Below, piece by piece: positions 32,248-36,140 of a stretch of DNA of 36,140 bases. A program made the position numbers and the translations under genes. Position 1 is the stretch's first letter, and every line of letters starts with the position of its first letter. The DNA comes from JBBRYK01 sp038237665 (GTDB lineage Bacteria; Actinomycetota; Thermoleophilia; Gaiellales; Gaiellaceae): contig JBBRYK010000023.1 in assembly GCA_038237665.1 (NCBI GenBank), positions 1 through 36,140 of the forward strand. The letters run 5' to 3'. The notes under the pieces are model-generated. The model saw nothing but the letters and a program-made list of their open reading frames with translations. It had not been told where the DNA came from and made no database searches.

Positions 32248-32996
32248 CGCTTGACCACGGGCAGCAGGAGCTCGTACGCGAAGCGGTCGACGAGCGGCGC
32301 CCTCGTCTGCGGAACCGGCAGCGGGCGTCGCCCGAGCTTGTGCAGAACCTGGTTGACGCCGTGGTTGACGACCGAAGCGGCGAAGCTGCCGTACGCAGGC
32401 TCGAGCGGCTCTCCGCCCGCCTGGCGCGCGAGCTCCGCCAGCTCTCGGACGCTGAACGGCTCCTCGGTGCCGAGCGACCAGGTGCCGCGCCGCATGAGCG
32501 CGCCCTTCCAGAGCCGGTAGACGGGCGCGTGCCGGTTCGGGACGCCGATGAACGCCACACCGCCGGCCCGCAGCGGAACGAGATGCGCGGCGACGACCGC
32601 CCGCCGTCGCTCGCCCAGGAAGTGCTCGCAGAGGCCGAACGACATCGAGACGCCGAAGCGGCCGTGCAGCTCGGCTGGGAGGTCGAAGACGTCGCCGACG
32701 ACGGTTTCCGCCTCGAGGCCGTGCGCGTGCAAGAGCTCGTCCGCTTGCCGGAGCGGCAGCTCGAGCTCGTCCAGCAGCGTCACGTCGGCGCCGCGCTGTG
32801 CGTAGAGAACACCGTTGAGGCCGCGACCCGCTCCCAGCTCGATCGCTTTCAGCCCCTCGAAACCCCCGAGCCGCTCCCGCACGATCCGTTCCTGGGCCAG
32901 CCAGCGCGGCGTGCGCGCCTCGGCGGCCGGTGCCCGCGAGTCGAAGGGCTCGCCGCGCCAGACGCTCTCCCAGTCGGCTGGGCGCTCGGCGCTCAT
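32244..32996 (-). CDS. Class I SAM-dependent methyltransferase
   Basis: 250 residues from ATG 32996 (ATGA overlap with the membrane-protein gene). Motif I is AIELGAGRGLNGVLYAQRGADVTLLD (in two blocks, about residues 51-75), then FDLPAELHGRFGVSMSFGLCEHFLG and an IGVPNRHAPVYRLWK strand. The general fold is clear and the substrate is not. The region after residue 150 (SLGTEEPFSVRELAEL) resembles that of sugar or lipid methyltransferases. A Trp-rich N-terminus (DWESVWRGEPFD) is typical of this subgroup. Confidence 0.83.
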   Translation of the reverse strand: MSAERPADWESVWRGEPFDSRAPAAEARTPRWLAQERIVRERLGGFEGLKAIELGAGRGLNGVLYAQRGADVTLLDELELPLRQADELLHAHGLEAETVVGDVFDLPAELHGRFGVSMSFGLCEHFLGERRRAVVAAHLVPLRAGGVAFIGVPNRHAPVYRLWKGALMRRGTWSLGTEEPFSVRELAELARQAGGEPLEPAYGSFAASVVNHGVNQVLHKLGRRPLPVPQTRAPLVDRFAYELLLPVVKR

Positions 32997-35008
32997 CCGA
33001 TCGAGGCTAACGCGAACTCGGGGTCGCGATACAGGACGTGGCCGCCGAGAGGCTGGCCGCGCCTGACAACGAGGTAACGGGCGCCGTACCGGCGCGGGAT
33101 CGTGAGATCGCCGGTGCTCAGGAAGCGGCGCAGGTCGCGGATCCGCTGCTCGCGTCGGTTCGCCTTCGTGTCGGCGACGTGTTCCGGCGGCGCCACCGCG
33201 ATGTACACCGGCGCATACGCGGCGATGCGGTAGCTCGTCTCGGCGTCGGCGTAGACCACCTGCCCTTTCAGCGGCTGGAGCGCCTGGATGAGCCCGGGTG
33301 TGAGGTCGTAGCGGTGCGCTGCCTTCCTCGGGCTCCAGTGCGAGAACCCGTGGACGACGACCGGGAGCACGAAGAGCAGCGCCGCGATCGGCACGAGGCC
33401 GCGGCCGCGGAGCTCTTTCCGCCCTTCCCAGATGCTGCCGGCCACCAGCGCCGCGAGCCCCCCGTAGAGCGCAATCCACGCCGCCGCGGGCGGTCCGCCC
33501 TCCCGGAGGCCGTAACCGAAGTCGCCGGGCCAGGCGAGCTGGAGGCCGATTCCCGCCCCGAGCGCCGCGGGTAGGACCAGCCACCCCGCGAGCCCGGCGA
33601 GAACGACCAGGCCGCCGGCGAACGCGAAGGCGAACGGAAGGAAGCCGGCAGCCCGGCGCGCCTGCGAAAGCGAGACGACGTCGGCGAAATGGGGGAAGAC
33701 AAACGCGAAGAGGACGGCGCACAGGACTGCCACCGAGCCGCCGAGCACGAACGCGGCCCACTTCCGGCGCGCCGCGAAGACGGCGAGCGAGACGAGGACG
33801 AGCGCTGCGACCGCGACCGCTCCGCTCCGTGAGAGCACCTCGGGCGCCAGCCGGTACCGGTGCAGCGAGAAGACGTCGAGCTCGCTCATGTAGTGGCGGA
33901 GCGCCCGGCGCCGCTCGACGTCGTCCGGCGTCAGCGAAGCGGACGTGCGCGCGATCGAGTGCACCCAGAGCGCGACGCCCAGGGTCGGGACGGCGAGCGC
34001 GGCCCAGGCGATCGCCCCGCGGAGAACGTCCCTCCGGGCGATCAGCGCCCGCGCGACGACATATCCGCCGAGCGGGATGCAGACGAAGACCGCATACGTC
34101 GGATGAACGAGCCCGAGCGCGAGCCCTCCGACGGTCGTAGCCGCGAGCCAGCCCGCCGACCCTTTGCCAAGTAACACTGTGTTACTTGCCTTTGGTCCAA
34201 CTGCGGCGTTTGCAGCGAAAAAGAGGGCGATCACGGCCGGAACAAGCAGCTGCCTCGTGGCCGTGGGCGGAAGGGAAAGGAAGACGTACGAGCCGCCGTG
34301 GCCCGGGGCGAAGGCGATCAGCGAGATCTGGGCCAGCAGGACTGCGAAGCCGGCCGCGACGGAGTCGAAGACGCGCACTCCCGCCTCGTAGGCGACGCCG
34401 AAGGCGAACGGCGCGAGCACGCTGGGCTCGTGCAGCACCACCGAAGCCGGATCGACACCAGCGACCTTGGCGACGAGCGCGAGGAAGCCGTGCCAGAGCG
34501 GGAACGCGTAGCCGGGGTGGAGCCCGCCGTCGCGGAACTCGTCCACCGAGCGGAGGTGCAGGTCGCCGAAGGCATCGAGCTTCCGGACCCGGGCGAGATG
34601 GAACAGCGCGTCGCCCCCCAGCGGTCCTGTGACGTGCCACAGGAGCGCTCCGAACAGGAGCCCCAGCAGGAGCACCAGGAACGTCCCGCGCTGCGGGAGG
34701 GCCGGCAGCCGCCGAAGCACGAGCGGCAGGGCCGCCAGCGCAACGGCTCCGAGCACGAGCAACGCGACCCAGACCGCGGTGTGCACCACGAAGACGAAGC
34801 CGAGCGCCAGGGTGAGCGCCCCGAACGCCCAGGCAAGCGTGGCCGCCGGCCCCGGCTGACGCAGCGCCCGCGCCACGAGGGCCCCCGGTGCAAGCAGGAC
34901 GAGCGTCGCGAGGAGCAGGCGCAGCCAGAGGCCGACGCCGGTGTCCGGAAGCAGGCGCGCGAGGCCGAGCGCCGCCAGGACGGCGAACGCCCACGGCAGG
35001 CGCTTCAC
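32993..35008 (-). CDS. Large polytopic membrane protein, GT-C-like
   Basis: 671 residues with about 14 to 16 hydrophobic helices and a soluble C-terminal part (about 570-671). The first long extracytoplasmic loop holds GGDALFHLARVRKL, reminiscent of the acidic residue in loop 1 of GT-C glycosyltransferases such as ArnT/PMT-like enzymes that use polyprenyl-phosphate sugars. A Wzy-like polymerase role is an alternative. GTG 35008 overlaps the GT2 stop (GTGA). Residues 275-280 (SNTVLL) are encoded by palindrome copy 3, in a loop between two helices, flanked by unusually Lys-rich sequence (GPK before and GKGS after). Confidence 0.7.
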   Translation of the reverse strand: MKRLPWAFAVLAALGLARLLPDTGVGLWLRLLLATLVLLAPGALVARALRQPGPAATLAWAFGALTLALGFVFVVHTAVWVALLVLGAVALAALPLVLRRLPALPQRGTFLVLLLGLLFGALLWHVTGPLGGDALFHLARVRKLDAFGDLHLRSVDEFRDGGLHPGYAFPLWHGFLALVAKVAGVDPASVVLHEPSVLAPFAFGVAYEAGVRVFDSVAAGFAVLLAQISLIAFAPGHGGSYVFLSLPPTATRQLLVPAVIALFFAANAAVGPKASNTVLLGKGSAGWLAATTVGGLALGLVHPTYAVFVCIPLGGYVVARALIARRDVLRGAIAWAALAVPTLGVALWVHSIARTSASLTPDDVERRRALRHYMSELDVFSLHRYRLAPEVLSRSGAVAVAALVLVSLAVFAARRKWAAFVLGGSVAVLCAVLFAFVFPHFADVVSLSQARRAAGFLPFAFAFAGGLVVLAGLAGWLVLPAALGAGIGLQLAWPGDFGYGLREGGPPAAAWIALYGGLAALVAGSIWEGRKELRGRGLVPIAALLFVLPVVVHGFSHWSPRKAAHRYDLTPGLIQALQPLKGQVVYADAETSYRIAAYAPVYIAVAPPEHVADTKANRREQRIRDLRRFLSTGDLTIPRRYGARYLVVRRGQPLGGHVLYRDPEFALASIG
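34168..34188. repeat. 21-base palindrome, copy 3, inside a membrane-protein gene
   Basis: CAAGTAACAC (34168-34177) and GTGTTACTTG (34179-34188) are exact reverse complements around a central T. The hexamer CCTTTG stands directly on both sides (34161-34166 and 34189-34194), as a target-site duplication would. The core 17 bases equal copy 1 apart from the central base. Confidence 0.8.
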
Positions 35009-35901
35009 GAGCGGAGAAGCGACCCCGCCGACCCTGAAGCCAGCAGCCGCGCCGCCTCGGCATAGGACCGCCCGCGCTCGCCGCGGAAGAGCAGCCCGCG
35101 CAGGCGGAGGCTCGGAACGAGCAGCCGGCGGGCCCGCTCGGCCTCCCGCAGGCCCCGGTGCTTGGCGAGGAAGCGGAGGATCGCGAGCACGAGCTCGCCC
35201 CGGAGCGCCGTCCCGTGCGAGGCACCACCGACATGGACGAACTCCGCGCCGGGGAAGAAGAGCACGCTCCAGCCCGCCGCGCGGAACCGGTAGCACCAGT
35301 CGACCTCCTCGCTGAACATGAAGAAGTCCTCGTCGAAGAGGCCGACCGCGTCGGTCGCGTCACGCCGCACGAGCAAGGCCGGGCCCGCGAGCCATTCCGC
35401 TTCGGCGACCGACTCGTGGTCGAATCCGCCGCCGTGGTAGGCGTTGAGGGCCCGCGAGCGTGGTGCCAGCTTCCGCAGGAACAGGTACTCGGTCGCCAGC
35501 CGCCAGACCGTCGGATACCCGTTCACCGAGCGTTGCAGGCGGCCGTCGGGATAGCGGAGCCGGGGCCCGACCACTGCCGCCTCCGGATGCTCGTCTGCGA
35601 ACGACACCAGCTGCTGCAGCCCGTCGCCCGTTGCCCAGGCATCGGCGTTCAGGAGCAGGAAGTAGCGGCCCGCGGCAACCCGCATGCCCGCGTTCATCCC
35701 TGCGCCGAAGCCGAGGTTCTCCTGCTCGACCACGCGAGCCTGCGGAAACCGCTCGCGGACGAGCTCGGGTGTGCCGTCGGTCGACCCGTGGTCGACGACG
35801 ACGACCTCCCCGGCGCCCTCGACGCTCTCGAGGCACTGCTCCAGCCACGTGATGCTGTTCAGCGTCACGACGATCGCGGAGACGTCACGCGGGTCAGCCA
35901 C
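35005..35901 (-). CDS. Family 2 glycosyltransferase, rhamnosyltransferase-like
   Basis: 298 residues from GTG 35901, overlapping the upstream gene by eight bases. GT-A fold: AIVVTLNSITWLEQCLESV, VVVDHGSTDGT, NLGFGAGMNAGMR, LLLNADAW (metal site), WLAGPALLVRRDA and FDEDFFMFSEEVDWCYR (catalytic Asp/Glu area). These are characteristic of WbbL/GlfT1-like transferases that use dTDP-rhamnose or UDP-galactofuranose. The C-terminal 60 residues are basic and amphipathic, suggesting attachment to the inner membrane face. No dTDP-rhamnose genes lie in the window. Confidence 0.88.
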   Translation of the reverse strand: MADPRDVSAIVVTLNSITWLEQCLESVEGAGEVVVVDHGSTDGTPELVRERFPQARVVEQENLGFGAGMNAGMRVAAGRYFLLLNADAWATGDGLQQLVSFADEHPEAAVVGPRLRYPDGRLQRSVNGYPTVWRLATEYLFLRKLAPRSRALNAYHGGGFDHESVAEAEWLAGPALLVRRDATDAVGLFDEDFFMFSEEVDWCYRFRAAGWSVLFFPGAEFVHVGGASHGTALRGELVLAILRFLAKHRGLREAERARRLLVPSLRLRGLLFRGERGRSYAEAARLLASGSAGSLLRS

Positions 35902-36140
35902 CGGCGATCCGGGGCCTTGCGCCGCTCCGGAGCCCCTGCCAGGCGAGGATCACGGCTCCGGGCAGCGACAGCACGAGCGTGACGACGAAGAAGAGAAACC
36001 CGGTGGCGAACGCCGGGTCGGCACCGACGTGCAGGTTGCCGAGGAAGCTGACGAAGAAGCTTTCCCGAACGGCCAGCCCGTTGATCGTGAACGGGACGAG
36101 CATGACGAGGAAGAGCAGCGGCCCCATCACGTAGTAGGGC
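35894..36140 (-). CDS. Integral membrane protein with LPG-synthase-like helices (5' end cut)
   Basis: The frame is open through the window edge (PYYV precedes the first internal ATG at 36130), so only the C-terminal 81 or so residues are seen. MLVPFTINGLAVRESFFVSFL followed by two further hydrophobic segments matches the late part of the lysylphosphatidylglycerol-synthase transmembrane family (AglD/UPF0104-like), whose P-x3-NG-x-G-x-RE-like motif is visible with Ala in place of Gly (NGLAVRE). Members of this family in polysaccharide loci are thought to handle or flip lipid-linked sugars. First known gene of the distal minus operon. Confidence 0.75.
   Translation of the reverse strand, partial: PYYVMGPLLFLVMLVPFTINGLAVRESFFVSFLGNLHVGADPAFATGFLFFVVTLVLSLPGAVILAWQGLRSGARPRIAGG

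Overview
The window is one long surface-polysaccharide (capsule or cell-wall glycan) biosynthesis locus from a high-GC bacterium. The very GC-rich codon use, the frequent GTG starts, the four-base ATGA/GTGA stop-start overlaps and the likely leaderless promoters (TANNNT boxes a few bases from start codons) fit an actinobacterium. A deep-branching soil or aquifer lineage such as Thermoleophilia is my guess, not something the sequence proves. There are 27 complete protein genes, one gene cut at each end, and no RNA genes that I can see.

Layout. (1) 1-5155, plus strand: a tightly coupled operon with the tail of an unknown gene, a NeuC-like UDP-GlcNAc 2-epimerase, a free-standing CBS-pair protein, a capsule-type glycosyltransferase-like protein, a methyltransferase and a NodB-type deacetylase. 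(2) 5152-6884, minus: neuB (nonulosonic acid synthase) and neuA (CMP-sugar synthetase), divergent from a sulfotransferase at 6903-8066. (3) 8063-17422, minus: a nine-kilobase run transcribed asnB, sulfotransferase, Wzt-type ABC ATPase, pyruvyltransferase-like protein, SIS isomerase, second CMP-sugar synthetase, methyltransferase, second capsule-type transferase. (4) 17448-18197, plus: a methyltransferase divergent from asnB. (5) 18198-18416: a 219-base convergent gap holding several strong hairpins. (6) 18417-23786, minus: three GT4 and one GT2 glycosyltransferases followed by a membrane-anchored deacetylase-like protein. (7) 23829-26321, plus: a tandem double-GT4 protein. (8) 26284-27099, minus: another deacetylase-like protein, divergent from (9) 27167-30458, plus: a NodU/CmcH carbamoyltransferase and a Wzx-like flippase. 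(10) 30395-36140, minus: a membrane protein with lysylphosphatidylglycerol-synthase-like helices (cut), a GT2, a large GT-C-like membrane protein, two methyltransferases and a GT4.

Together the genes would make a CMP-activated nonulosonic acid (sialic, legionaminic or related), build a heteropolymer with many glycosyltransferases, and decorate it with sulfate, methyl, carbamoyl, possibly pyruvyl and amide groups. Export would go through an ABC system (ATPase present, permease absent from the window) and/or a flippase. The set CMP-synthetase + capsule-type transferase + methyltransferase + sulfotransferase occurs twice, suggesting two acidic sugars or two branches.

The most unusual signals are non-genic: a 17-base palindrome, AGTRACACNGTGTYACT, present three times inside reading frames (20510, 26268, 34170); a string of GC-rich hairpins, two with GNRA-type loops, at 18246-18424; and two divergent promoters whose -10 boxes share a TA dinucleotide (17430-17439 and 23797-23806).
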